A stretch of 30,962 nt of DNA from NCBI GenBank assembly GCA_031375105.1, contig JANMHJ010000014.1, positions 1 through 30,962 on the forward strand, in the 5' to 3' direction. The notes under the pieces were generated by a model, which saw nothing but the letters and a program-made list of their open reading frames with translations, ran no database searches and was not told where the DNA came from. This DNA comes from JANMDU01 sp031375105 (GTDB lineage Bacteria > Pseudomonadota > Gammaproteobacteria > Burkholderiales > Burkholderiaceae_C). The position numbers were made by a program, and so were the translations under genes. How positions within the stretch are numbered: the stretch's first letter is position 1; every line of letters starts with the position of its first letter. Shown one piece after another: positions 1 to 7,941 of this stretch.

Positions 1-141
1 GTACGCTTTGGCGGTACCGCCAAATTTAGCCGCCAAGACGGTGGTGATTGCTGCAGTCAGCGTGGTCTTGCCGTGGTCGACGTGGCCGATGGTGCCGACG
101 TTGACGTGGGGCTTGGTTCGCTGGAATTTCTCTTTTGCCAT
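1..141 (-). CDS. tuf: Elongation factor Tu, N-terminal part (cut by window edge)
   Basis: The 47 visible codons read as the EF-Tu N-terminus, with the P-loop GHVDHGKT at residues 19-26. EF-Tu is the GTPase that carries aminoacyl-tRNA to the ribosome. The start is the ATG at 139-141, preceded by GGAG at the right spacing. The gene lies just downstream of tRNA-Tyr, tRNA-Gly and tRNA-Thr on the same strand. This is the conserved proteobacterial tRNA-tufB arrangement, so it is probably the tufB-type copy and co-transcribed with the tRNAs. The C-terminal part lies to the left of the window. Confidence 0.97.
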   Translation of the reverse strand, partial: MAKEKFQRTKPHVNVGTIGHVDHGKTTLTAAITTVLAAKFGGTAKAY

Positions 142-187
142 TTCTTGCTCCGAAAAAGGTCGATATCTTTAAAAAAACTCAAATTCT

Positions 188-262
<75 letters not shown>

Positions 263-292
263 AAACTTTCACGCCAAAACCAACAACATTCA

Positions 293-366
293 TGGAGCGG
301 GAAACGGGAATCGAACCCGTGTCATTAGCTTGGAAGGCTAAGGTTCTACCATTGAACTACTCCCGC
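293..366 (-). tRNA. glyT: tRNA-Gly (anticodon TCC)
   Basis: Acceptor arms GCGGGAG and TTCCCGC, discriminator T and encoded CCA at 293-295. The anticodon loop CTTCCAA gives TCC. The T loop is GGTTCGATTCC. It is the middle gene of the three-tRNA cluster upstream of tuf. Confidence 0.96.
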
Positions 367-453
367 ACTTGAGCTCCTTAACCAAGCATTTTTTTGCTTA
401 GCAAAACAACATCAAAAGCGGACGGGTCCCGTCACGCTCTACAAACATTTCGC

Positions 454-539
454 TGGTGGAGAGGGCTGGATTCGAACCAGCGTACTCGTAAGAGGGCAGA
501 TTTACAGTCTGCTGCCATTAACCACTCGGCCACCTCTCC
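454..539 (-). tRNA. tyrU: tRNA-Tyr (anticodon GTA), long variable arm
   Basis: Acceptor arms GGAGAGG and CCTCTCC, discriminator A and encoded CCA at 454-456. The anticodon GTA sits in loop CTGTAAA. The 86-nt length with a long variable arm is typical of bacterial tyrosine tRNA. It is the first gene of the tRNA-tuf transcription unit. Confidence 0.96.
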
Positions 540-551
540 GGCGAACCTACG

Positions 552-581
552 ATTATGCCATGTTTCAGTGACGCTTGACCA
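552..581 (-). promoter_or_regulatory. Candidate promoter of the tRNA-tuf unit
   Basis: On the minus strand there is an extended -10, TGG-CATAAT (hexamer at 552-557). A weak -35, TGGTCA (576-581), lies 18 bp upstream. Transcription would start near 545, a few bases before the tRNA-Tyr 5' end at 539. No other plausible promoter is seen between purU and the tRNAs. This is inferred from sequence only. Confidence 0.5.
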
Positions 582-620
582 GCGTTTTGCCGCCTTTCAC
601 CCAAAGCTCGCACAACAAAA

Positions 621-640
621 TGCTGTATTTTAATACAGCA
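621..640. terminator. Perfect hairpin just after purU
   Basis: A 20-bp inverted repeat has arms TGCTGTATT and AATACAGCA around TT. It starts two bases beyond the purU stop and could end purU transcription before the tRNA-tuf unit. There is no clear T tract. The arms resemble the hairpin of the dispersed repeats elsewhere in the window. Confidence 0.5.
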
Positions 641-642
641 TG

Positions 643-1500
643 TCAGCGAAACACCACAGTCCGATGGCCATTGAGCAAAACGCGATGCTCGCTGTGCCAT
701 TTCACGGCGCGAGCGAGCACTTGGCTTTCGGTGTCGCGGCCTCGTGCCGTGAGGTCGTCGACTGTGTCAGAATGGTCGACGCGGGCCACATCTTGTTCGA
801 TGATCGGGCCTTCATCGAGATCGGCGGTGACGTAATGTGCGGTGGCGCCGATGAGCTTCACACCCCGATCATGCGCTTGGTAATAGGGTTTAGCGCCTTT
901 GAAACTGGGCAAAAAGCTGTGATGGATGTTGATTGCACGGCCTGCGAGTGCTTTACACATGTCATTCGACAAAATTTGCATATAACGCGCCAGCACAATC
1001 AGTTCAGCGCCCTCTGTTTCAATAATTTCCAGCTGCTTGGCTTCCACCTGCGCTTTGCCATCCTTGACCATTGGAACATGATGGAAGGGTACGTTATAGC
1101 TGGCAGCGAGTTGGTAAAAATCGCGGTGGTTGCTGATGATGGCGCGGATATCCACCGGCAGCAGGCCGCTTTTCCAGCGAAAGAGCAGATCATTCAAGCA
1201 ATGGCCCTGCTGGCTGACCATGAGCACGGTACGCATGGGCTGCTGGGCCGCATGTAGCTTCCAACGCATCTGAAAGCCTTGCGCAAAGGCAGCCAAATCT
1301 GCCTGCAACTTCGCCTGCTGCTGGCTACAGGCAAAGCTCACACGCATGAAAAACAAGCCAGTGTCGTGGTCGTTGTATTGGGCGGCTTCTTCGATGTTAC
1401 CGCCGTGTTCGAGCAAAAAGCCGGAGACGGCATGGACAATCCCCATGCGGTCTGGGCAAGTCAGGGTTAGGATATAGGTAGGTGCAAAGGGCAAAGACAT
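643..1500 (-). CDS. purU: Formyltetrahydrofolate deformylase
   Basis: PurU hydrolyses 10-formyl-tetrahydrofolate to formate and tetrahydrofolate, balancing one-carbon pools and feeding formate to PurT-type purine synthesis. The N-terminus is an ACT domain (YILTLTCPDRMGIVHAVSGF, then HGGNIEEAAQYND). The C-terminal hydrolase domain carries the formyltransferase-type triad N197, H199 and D235 (motifs INIHHSFLPSF and DLDEGPIIEQ), numbered from the upstream ATG. Length is normal. Two starts are possible: ATG at 1500, which fits family N-termini, or an in-frame ATG at 1518 adding MHENTA. Neither has a good ribosome-binding site, and an 11-bp inverted repeat spans both. The gene is divergent from the transaminase. 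Confidence 0.95.
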   Translation of the reverse strand: MSLPFAPTYILTLTCPDRMGIVHAVSGFLLEHGGNIEEAAQYNDHDTGLFFMRVSFACSQQQAKLQADLAAFAQGFQMRWKLHAAQQPMRTVLMVSQQGHCLNDLLFRWKSGLLPVDIRAIISNHRDFYQLAASYNVPFHHVPMVKDGKAQVEAKQLEIIETEGAELIVLARYMQILSNDMCKALAGRAINIHHSFLPSFKGAKPYYQAHDRGVKLIGATAHYVTADLDEGPIIEQDVARVDHSDTVDDLTARGRDTESQVLARAVKWHSEHRVLLNGHRTVVFR

Positions 1501-1537
1501 AGCCGTATTTTCATGCATTTTTGATCAAAATACGGCT
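1501..1537. repeat. Inverted repeat across the purU start region
   Basis: Arms AGCCGTATTTT (1501-1511) and AAAATACGGCT (1527-1537) match perfectly around a 15-nt loop. In purU mRNA the downstream arm abuts the ATG at 1500, and the loop contains the alternative ATG at 1518. It may limit purU translation or belong to the neighbouring dispersed repeat. Confidence 0.75.
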
Positions 1538-1541
1538 CTCT

Positions 1542-1580
1542 CCCTTATAAAACCTACGCAATATGCTATCTAATTGATAG
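1542..1580 (+). repeat. Dispersed repeat copy 1
   Basis: This copy reads CCCTTATAAAACC, then TACGCA, then TGCTATC-TAATT-GATAG (hairpin arms 1566-1570 and 1576-1580). It matches the order seen in the other copies: CC-N-TTATAGA, a TACGCA-like box, then a TGCTAT...ATAG hairpin. It sits between purU and the transaminase, ending 16 bp before the transaminase ATG. Confidence 0.7.
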
Positions 1581-1596
1581 TAAACTGGAGAATGGT

Positions 1597-2931
1597 ATGG
1601 CCTTGATCGATTTCAATATGGACAACCATTGGTTGCCCTTCACTCCCAATCGCCATTTCCGCAAAGACCCGCGCGTCTTCGTAGCGGCGGATGGCATGCA
1701 CTTCACCACACATGATGGCAAGCAGGTGTTGGACGGTATATCCAGCCTGTGGTGCGTCGTGGCGGGGCACAACCGCAAGCCGATCAACGAAGCCATCAAA
1801 AAGCAGCTCGACACACTAGACTACGCCACCGCCTTCCAAGCCAGCAACGACAAAGCCTTCAAAGCAGCCGAGATGATTGCGGCCATGTGCCCCGGTGATC
1901 TGAATAAAGTGTTGTTCTGCAACTCAGGCTCCGAGGCGGCAGACACCTCGCTCAAAGTGGCGCTGGCTTACCACCGCGCCCGTGGCCAAGGCCATCGCAG
2001 TGTGTTTATTGGCCGAGAAAAAGGCTACCACGGCGTGAATTTCGGCGGCATGAGCGTGGGCGGGTTGCCTGCCAACCGCAAGGCCTACGGCGCGCAGCTT
2101 TTGCCGCGCGTGGATCACATGCGCTTTGCGCACGATGCGAGCACGATGTTTTACAACGGCGCTGCGCCGCAAACCGACACCGATTTCCTCGACGATCTGG
2201 AAAAACGCATCCTGCCATTGCACGACCCCAGCAATGTAGCCGCAATCATTGTGGAGCCCATCGCGGGCAGCGCAGGCTGGTATGTGCCGCCGATGGATTA
2301 TTTAAAGCGACTGCGAGCGATTTGCGATCAACATGGCATTTTGTTGATTTTTGATGAAGTGATCACCGGCTTTGGCCGTTTGGGTGTGAATTTTGGTGCG
2401 GATTTTTATGGTGTGATCCCCGACATGCTCAATTTCGCCAAAGGCGTGACCAATGGCGTGATTCCACTGGGCGGCGTGGTCTGTCGCGAGCATTTGTATG
2501 ACGCGATGATGAACGCCGGCTCGCCTGAGCATGTGGTGGAGTTTTTCCATGGCTACACCTACAGCGGCCACCCCGTCGCTTGCGCAGCAGCCATTGCCAC
2601 GCTGAAGTTGCTCAAAGAAGAAGATCTGTTTGCACGCGCGGGTCAAATGGGCAAGCTGCTGGGTGATGCGATGCACAGCGCATTCAAAGGCATGAGCGGC
2701 GTACTCAGCATCCGCACGCTCGGCTTGGCGGGCGCTGTGGAATTGACATCCATTCCCGGCGCACCGGGCAAACGCGCTTATGAGATTTTTCTCGATTGCT
2801 ATCATCAAGGCGTGCTCATTCGACCCGCTGGCGAGAACATCGTGATCTGTCCGCCCTACGTCGTGACTGCCGCGCAGATCACGCAGATAGTGGACACCGT
2901 GGCTGCGTCAATTCGCAAACATTCAGCTTAA
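1597..2931 (+). CDS. Omega-amino acid:pyruvate transaminase (class III, PLP)
   Basis: The 444-residue protein is a class-III aminotransferase of the beta-alanine/omega-amino-acid:pyruvate type. It transfers an omega-amino group to pyruvate, giving alanine and a semialdehyde. Visible marks are the start motif MDNHWLPFT (8-16), the phosphate-binding NSGSEA (109-114), FDEVITGFGRLG with PLP-contacting D253, and the Schiff-base lysine K282 in NFAKGVTNG. Length is normal for the family. A good SD (GGAG, 1587-1590) precedes ATG 1597; the in-frame Met at residue 8 is where many homologues start. It stands alone, divergent from purU. The exact substrate (beta-alanine, GABA or taurine-like amines) cannot be read from sequence. 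Confidence 0.9.
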   Translation: MALIDFNMDNHWLPFTPNRHFRKDPRVFVAADGMHFTTHDGKQVLDGISSLWCVVAGHNRKPINEAIKKQLDTLDYATAFQASNDKAFKAAEMIAAMCPGDLNKVLFCNSGSEAADTSLKVALAYHRARGQGHRSVFIGREKGYHGVNFGGMSVGGLPANRKAYGAQLLPRVDHMRFAHDASTMFYNGAAPQTDTDFLDDLEKRILPLHDPSNVAAIIVEPIAGSAGWYVPPMDYLKRLRAICDQHGILLIFDEVITGFGRLGVNFGADFYGVIPDMLNFAKGVTNGVIPLGGVVCREHLYDAMMNAGSPEHVVEFFHGYTYSGHPVACAAAIATLKLLKEEDLFARAGQMGKLLGDAMHSAFKGMSGVLSIRTLGLAGAVELTSIPGAPGKRAYEIFLDCYHQGVLIRPAGENIVICPPYVVTAAQITQIVDTVAASIRKHSA

Positions 2932-2960
2932 AAGCAAATATTTGAAGGGAAATCGACCTC

Positions 2961-3010
2961 TTGCCCTTATAGAATAAGCACAGCATGCTATTTTATTAAT
3001 AGCATGCTGT
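2961..3010 (+). repeat. Dispersed repeat copy 2, terminator-like hairpin
   Basis: It contains GCCCTTATAGAATAAG followed by a perfect 13-bp hairpin, with arms 2980-2992 and 2998-3010 and loop TTATT. It lies between the convergent transaminase and esterase genes, three bases from the esterase stop, so it may end transcription in both directions. The upstream box matches the other repeat copies. Confidence 0.75.
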
Positions 3011-3013
3011 TCC

Positions 3014-4006
3014 TCACTCTATAAGCCCACGGAACGCATGCACCGCCGCCAACACATGTGCGCGAGCGCTGTTGGAAGCAAAGACATGGCGCACAAAGCC
3101 ATGCGCCATATCGGGCGCTGACTGCATGATCACCTTGCCGCCAGATTGCGCCAGATGCTGCGCATAGCAAAGCGAATCGTCATACAGCGGGTCATGCCAA
3201 GCCGCCAAAATCACCGTCGGAGGAGGTGCAGACTTCCAAAGCTGCAAAACTGGCACGGCGCGTGAATCTAGGCTGGCAGGCAGTTGGTCTGCCGGTTGCA
3301 GCGGGCTCAAAAACTGCTGCCAATACCAAATCATGCCCTCTCTGGTCAAACCCGGGCCAGCACCGCGCTCGCTGTAACTGCGCCCCGCAAACTGCATATC
3401 GGTCACGGGGTAAAACAGCAAAGCGCCCACTACAGGGATGTCTGGCTGCGAATGCATCGCCACAGCCGCCAAATGCCCGCCCGCACTGTCGCCACTCACA
3501 GCCAATCGCTGGCAGCCCCATGCTGCCAAGCGCGAATGCGCCCAAGCCAGCGCCTGCTCAGCATCTTCGCAAGGCGCAGGAAAAGCATGCTCAGGTGCTT
3601 TGCGGTATTGCACGCTCAGCAGCTTCATGCCCAAATGTTGCGCGAGGAATTGACTGCTTTGGTGATGCGTCTCCAAATCGCTGAGCACCCAGCCACCGCC
3701 ATGAAAGTGCACCAGCAGTGTGTCGCTCGACAATGCCACAGGCTCATACAAACGCGCCGGCAAACTGCGCCCTGGTAGCTCTATGCTCAAGGCTTGGTAC
3801 GCCACTGGCAATGCATCTTGTGCAATCTGGATCATTTTGTTGGCTTGCAGCGTGATCTCGCGTCTGCGCACAGGGGTTAGCTGTGCAGCCGAAATACCCG
3901 TAAATAGCGCACCGGCTTGCAGCAGCAAATCACGACAAACTCCATCCAAGGGTACGCCTTCGCGCAGGCCTTGCAGATGGGTGAATGTGGGATGGTCAAA
4001 ATTCAT
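3014..4006 (-). CDS. Alpha/beta hydrolase, HSL-type esterase/lipase
   Basis: This 330-residue protein belongs to the hormone-sensitive-lipase (family IV) esterases. The oxyanion-hole motif HGGGW is at 102-106. The nucleophile elbow GDSAGG gives S174. The other likely triad members are D272 (HDPLYDD) and H302 (AHGF). No signal peptide is visible, so it is probably cytoplasmic and acts on short-chain esters. The catalytic set is complete and length is normal. The start ATG at 4006 has only a weak ribosome-binding site. It converges on the transaminase gene across the hairpin at 2980-3010. Confidence 0.9.
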   Translation of the reverse strand: MNFDHPTFTHLQGLREGVPLDGVCRDLLLQAGALFTGISAAQLTPVRRREITLQANKMIQIAQDALPVAYQALSIELPGRSLPARLYEPVALSSDTLLVHFHGGGWVLSDLETHHQSSQFLAQHLGMKLLSVQYRKAPEHAFPAPCEDAEQALAWAHSRLAAWGCQRLAVSGDSAGGHLAAVAMHSQPDIPVVGALLFYPVTDMQFAGRSYSERGAGPGLTREGMIWYWQQFLSPLQPADQLPASLDSRAVPVLQLWKSAPPPTVILAAWHDPLYDDSLCYAQHLAQSGGKVIMQSAPDMAHGFVRHVFASNSARAHVLAAVHAFRGLIE

Positions 4007-4597
4007 GTTCTGTTTCGCTCAAAATAAAAATCTGATCTAGCGTGCTTTGCATTTGCTAGCTGATCATAGGTCCGTCCATAGGCTTGCTCTACTTTCGGCA
4101 AAATGCGTAGTGCGCCATTAGAAAGTACATTTTTCACCCACGCAAGTGCATTATTTTCTAACTTGACGAGTGTCTTAGCGCAGGTTGTATGAGCGAGCTT
4201 ATCCAAACAAAGGCATCTGCAGTCCATGCGATGGATGGCAACAAAACCGAGCGTTTCAGGCAGGGCATGCGCGCTATAAGCCAATCCGCAGGCCATTGAG
4301 GTGGAGGCCACGGATTTTGAGATGCAGTGCTTTAGCACGCTGGGCGCAGGCGTGATGTGGCTAGACAGCTTGCACCATGGGAAAACCCGTGACAGCAAAC
4401 TCACTGATGTGCAGATGCTGTCGTTTGTCTTCGGTGCAGAAAAAGCACAAGGCGAAGATCTCACCGAAAAGGTCGATCACATGTGGAGTCGTTTCACGAC
4501 GCAACCGGGTCTGGTGGCGCAGTAGCTCTGTGCCTGGGCGGATGCATTCATTTGGATGATCTAGCGCAGCTGGAGTGTGCTGAGCTAAAGTGCGCAC
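4007..4597. other. 590-bp stretch with no recognised gene
   Basis: Between the esterase start and the YeiH-type permease I recognise no gene family. A minus-strand frame (4003-4464) and a plus-strand frame (4301-4525) are open but overlap each other, and neither resembles a protein I know. Base composition is more AT-rich at 4010-4200. It may be a decayed gene plus the esterase and permease promoters. Confidence 0.5.
4301..4525 (+). CDS. Hypothetical short ORF, possibly a gene remnant
   Basis: The 74-residue frame starts at GTG 4301 and is open back to a stop at 4277-4279. Its composition looks protein-like (for example HHGKTRDSKLTDVQMLSFVF and EDLTEKVDHMW) and codon use resembles the neighbours. 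I do not recognise the family, there is no clear SD, and a minus-strand frame overlaps it. It may be the C-terminal remnant of a lost gene. It ends 72 bp before the permease. Confidence 0.25.
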   Translation: MEATDFEMQCFSTLGAGVMWLDSLHHGKTRDSKLTDVQMLSFVFGAEKAQGEDLTEKVDHMWSRFTTQPGLVAQ

Positions 4598-5665
4598 ATG
4601 TTGACTTGGTTTGATCCTGCCCTGGTGCGCATATGGCTGCGCGCCCACTATCCTGGTGTGTTGCTCTGCGCCCTCATCGCGCTCTCGGCCACTTTCTTAG
4701 CCGAACACTATGGCGGGCCACAGCTTTTGTACGCGCTGCTGATCGGCCTGAGCTTTCATTTCATGGTGAAGAATCCGCAGGTCAAACCAGGGGTGGATTT
4801 TTGCGGACGGACGGTACTGCGCTTGGGTGTGGCGCTACTGGGTGCGCGTATCACGCTCTCGCAGGTGGCGCAATTGGGCGTGAGCTCGGCGCTGCTGGTG
4901 ATCTCAGCAGTGGCTCTCACAATTGTGTTTGGCGTGTTGCTGGCACGCTGGCTGGATCGCCCGCGTGATGAAGGCTTGTTATCGGGCGGCGCAGTGGCCA
5001 TTTGCGGCGCTTCGGCGGCCTTGGCTGTGGCGAGCGTCTTGCCACAAAATCCGCGTAACGAGCGCTTCACCTTGCTCACGGTGGTGGGCGTGACCGTGTT
5101 GTCCACGCTGGCGATGATTGTTTATCCATTCGTTTTGCAGTGGTTGGCTGTTTCGCCACAGCAAGCGGGGTTGTTTCTAGGCGGTACGATTCACGATGTG
5201 GCGCAGGTGGTGGCCGCAGGCATGATGCTTGGGCCTGCTGCGGGAGACACCGCAACAGTCGTCAAGCTCTTTCGCGTGATGTTGCTCACACCGGTGGTGG
5301 TGGTGATCGCCCTGCTGTATCGCCGTCAGATGGCGCAGGCCACTGCTGATGCAGCAGCGGCTGTGGCAGCAGATGGCCAAAGTGCAGTGTCTGCACCTGC
5401 GGCTGTGCCTTTGATTCCCGGATTTCTCTTAGCCTTCATCGTTCTGATGCTGCTGGCCAGCAGTCAGGTGTTTCCTAAGGCTTGGGTGGACGCTGCCAGC
5501 AGCGCTTCGCGTTGGTGTTTGGTGGCAGCGATTGCCGCAGCAGGCGTGAAGACCAGTTTTGAAGAATTACTCAAGCTAGGCTGGCAACCGGTGATGCTGC
5601 TTGTGGCAGAAACCGTATTCATTGCCTGCTTTGTGGCCGCAGGCATGTTGCTGATTAGAATGTGA
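4598..5665 (+). CDS. YeiH-family inner membrane permease (UPF0324, putative sulfate exporter)
   Basis: This 355-residue, strongly hydrophobic protein has about ten membrane segments. The family signatures include GLSFHFMVKNP near residue 50, the repeated glycine-rich helices LRLGVALLGARITL, and CGASAALAVASVLPQ. The YeiH/UPF0324 family is annotated as putative sulfate exporters, but the substrate is not firmly established. The segment ALLYRRQMAQATADAAAAV looks like a cytoplasmic loop. The stop codon directly abuts the stop of the next gene on the opposite strand, with no spacer. Confidence 0.85.
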   Translation: MLTWFDPALVRIWLRAHYPGVLLCALIALSATFLAEHYGGPQLLYALLIGLSFHFMVKNPQVKPGVDFCGRTVLRLGVALLGARITLSQVAQLGVSSALLVISAVALTIVFGVLLARWLDRPRDEGLLSGGAVAICGASAALAVASVLPQNPRNERFTLLTVVGVTVLSTLAMIVYPFVLQWLAVSPQQAGLFLGGTIHDVAQVVAAGMMLGPAAGDTATVVKLFRVMLLTPVVVVIALLYRRQMAQATADAAAAVAADGQSAVSAPAAVPLIPGFLLAFIVLMLLASSQVFPKAWVDAASSASRWCLVAAIAAAGVKTSFEELLKLGWQPVMLLVAETVFIACFVAAGMLLIRM

Positions 5666-7741
5666 TCATTTGCCCTTGGCAAACAAATAGCTGGCAGCGC
5701 GCATGATGGTGTTTTCAGCCTGCGCATACGCTCCAGCTTTTTGCTGATAGCGAGCGAGCGCAGTGTCAGCGCGCAGCAGCGCTTTGGCCATTTCCATTTG
5801 CTGCTCTGCTGGGGGCACGCCCTCGGCAATAGCTATTTGCCGCCGCATATCTTCGGCCTTCGCTTCATCGCCCAAGGAAGCATACGCTGCGGATAGCGCA
5901 CCGAGCGCCTGCACACGAGCCACGCCACTGGTCTGTGCCGCAGTTGGCTCTACTGCTTGCAACGCCTTGAGTACGGCTGGGGCGGCAGCAGGGCCAGACA
6001 CCTCGCCCACCGCTTGAAGTGCCAGTGCTTTCTCAGTCACGCTCGCGCCCTTGCTGGCCTCGGCAATTGCTGCGTCAAGTGCTTGGCCAGCGGAAGCGTC
6101 TGCGGTGGTGAGTGATCTGGCCTGGTACAGCATCGCCAAGAGCTTGGCATTGGTTACAGCAGAGCGACCTTGCTTGGCAGAGTTTTGCAGACGGACTGTC
6201 AAATCATTGGCCCGCTCCAAATTGCCACTTCGCGCTGCGGCAGACACACCGCCCAATAGCATTTGGCCGGATGCCAACAACAGTTGATCCGTAGCAAATT
6301 GCTTTTGTCCTGCATCCGTGATCTGGCCTGCGGCCTCGGCCGCTTGCGCCAAGAGGGGTTGGGCGGTTTGCTCCGGTGTTCGCGATTGCGCTGAAATGGC
6401 AGTAGCGGCAGAGCTGGCAGCCTTGGCTTTGTCCGCAGGATCACGCAGTGAAGCGATTCCAGCTCGAACGCCTTCCATGAGCTTGCGCGATTTGTCTGCG
6501 CTAGAGCTACTCAAGCCCCAAGCACTGGCTGTGACTTCACTGACCAAGCCTGCATTGGTCAATGCCGGCGTAGGATTAGGCGTACCTTGAATCTCACGCA
6601 CGATGCCACGCGCACGTACGCTTTGGCCCATCTGAGAAAGTTGATCAGCAAATTCCAGCGCGAGCAACGGTTTGAAATCGGCAGGCATCGGCGCAGGCAC
6701 AAAGGCGACTGCGCCAGCACCTGCCGGCCCTGCTGTGCCGCCTGGCCCACTGGCCCCCGCTAGTGCGCGCTGCGCCGTCGTATTGCCAGCGGCAGTTGCC
6801 AATGCCATCGAAGCTGCAATGGCCTGATCCATAGGAATGCCTTTGGCATTTGGACCCCCATTGCGCGCTAACTTGAGCATAGCCTCCTCTTGCGCCGCAT
6901 CGTCCATTAACTCCGCACCAGCTACGTCCAATGTACCAGCTGAAGGCAGGTTTTGCATGATTTGATCGATGTCGCCTGTCTTTGCAGCAGATGCTGCCGC
7001 TGCCGCTGCGGCCACAGCGCCAGGCTTGGGAGCAGATGCCTCTGAGCCGCCGCCACCCAAGCCACCACCCCCAGCAATACGACCGCCAAAAAAGGCCACG
7101 CCAGCCAAGCCCAAAGCAGCCACCGCCAGCTTGATCTTTGAGCCCATGGTCATGCCGCCGCCTTTGCCATCGCTGATACCCATCTCCGCTTCAATTTCTT
7201 TGCGGATCAGCTCGCGCATTTCGCGCTCAGCGCTTTCTTTCTTCTTCTTGTCAGAATCGCGTTTTTCTTTGTCCAAGGACATTTCGGCGCGGCGTCGCTC
7301 TTGCTCTAGCAACTTTTTGCGCAACAAGAATTGCTCATCGACCTTGTCCACAAAAACATGGCAACTGGGGCACTGGCGATTGTCCGGCAGGATCATGCGT
7401 ACGTCGCAAGCGGGGCAGACGGTTTTGCCGTCCGATTCAGCTGCTGTCATCTTGCTGATCGACAACACAGCCGAGAGTGTGACTTTCAAACCCGCTTTTG
7501 TGAAATCATCTCGTGCTTTTTCTGCACGACTTTTGGGCACGGCGCTGCCAATGCGCGCCGACGGGCCGCTTTGCAGAGCGCGAGCCAAGGCTTCAACCTT
7601 CAACGGCTCCATGCCCAGCTCATTGATGGCCTTGTCTTTGACACGCTCAATGCTTGAGCCTGCAGCCAACTGCACCACGATATCAAAGAGGGCTTCGTCG
7701 GATTCGACGTTGTTTCCTGCCTCAGCGGGTTGATCAGACAT
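5666..7741 (-). CDS. Zinc-ribbon, single-TM protein with L7/L12-like N-terminus and helical C-terminus
   Basis: I know no named function for this 691-residue protein. Counting from ATG 7741, residues 15-95 follow the pattern of a ribosomal L7/L12 C-terminal fold (LGMEPLKVEALARALQSGP, then AEKARDDFTKAGLKVTLS). A four-cysteine zinc ribbon follows (C109, C112, C124, C127). Next are a highly charged predicted coiled coil (about 134-188), one membrane helix (about 203-221), glycine- and alanine-rich linkers, and a long alanine-rich helical region (about 350-691) that looks TPR-like. The zinc ribbon would be cytoplasmic if the helix is a signal anchor. An upstream TTG start (7783) is possible, but ATG 7741 with GGAAG upstream fits better. 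It abuts the YeiH gene tail to tail. Confidence 0.8.
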   Translation of the reverse strand: MSDQPAEAGNNVESDEALFDIVVQLAAGSSIERVKDKAINELGMEPLKVEALARALQSGPSARIGSAVPKSRAEKARDDFTKAGLKVTLSAVLSISKMTAAESDGKTVCPACDVRMILPDNRQCPSCHVFVDKVDEQFLLRKKLLEQERRRAEMSLDKEKRDSDKKKKESAEREMRELIRKEIEAEMGISDGKGGGMTMGSKIKLAVAALGLAGVAFFGGRIAGGGGLGGGGSEASAPKPGAVAAAAAAASAAKTGDIDQIMQNLPSAGTLDVAGAELMDDAAQEEAMLKLARNGGPNAKGIPMDQAIAASMALATAAGNTTAQRALAGASGPGGTAGPAGAGAVAFVPAPMPADFKPLLALEFADQLSQMGQSVRARGIVREIQGTPNPTPALTNAGLVSEVTASAWGLSSSSADKSRKLMEGVRAGIASLRDPADKAKAASSAATAISAQSRTPEQTAQPLLAQAAEAAGQITDAGQKQFATDQLLLASGQMLLGGVSAAARSGNLERANDLTVRLQNSAKQGRSAVTNAKLLAMLYQARSLTTADASAGQALDAAIAEASKGASVTEKALALQAVGEVSGPAAAPAVLKALQAVEPTAAQTSGVARVQALGALSAAYASLGDEAKAEDMRRQIAIAEGVPPAEQQMEMAKALLRADTALARYQQKAGAYAQAENTIMRAASYLFAKGK

Positions 7742-7864
7742 ATTCCATCGCTTCCGTAAACTAATTTTTACAATCTGGCGCAAACTATAGCGCAGCCTAG
7801 GCTCTGTTCGGCCTAGTTCAACGTAAAAACTACAAATGGAAGCAGGCGCCTAGATCCACCAAGG

Positions 7865-7887
7865 GTACACCGAAGGCTTCGGTGTAC
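7865..7887. terminator. Hairpin downstream of the DUF3567 gene
   Basis: Arms GTACACCGAAG and CTTCGGTGTAC (7865-7875 and 7877-7887) form a strong stem. It lies 55 bp beyond the stop of the minus-strand DUF3567 gene and upstream of the zinc-ribbon gene. No T tract follows, so it may be a rho-independent terminator of poor form or an RNA-stabilising hairpin. Confidence 0.5.
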
Positions 7888-7941
7888 ATCAAAAGTCTTC
7901 TATGCGGCATGGCTCAGCCAAAACCGACCAAGCGTGAACGC

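Noticed and set aside
640..1257. Plus-strand frame of 205 codons
   Set aside because: It is the antisense shadow of purU, whose conserved motifs are clear.
3014..4006. Plus-strand frames at 3226-3778 within the esterase gene
   Set aside because: Antisense shadows; the esterase has an intact HGGGW, GDSAG and Asp/His set.
4003..4464. Minus-strand open frame of 153 codons
   Set aside because: It overlaps the esterase start and the plus-strand frame, has no recognisable motif and no SD; left as unassigned DNA.
6969..7733. Long plus-strand frame of 254 codons
   Set aside because: It is antisense to the zinc-ribbon gene; its Ala/Pro/Ser-rich composition mirrors the Gly/Ala/Arg-rich sense codons.
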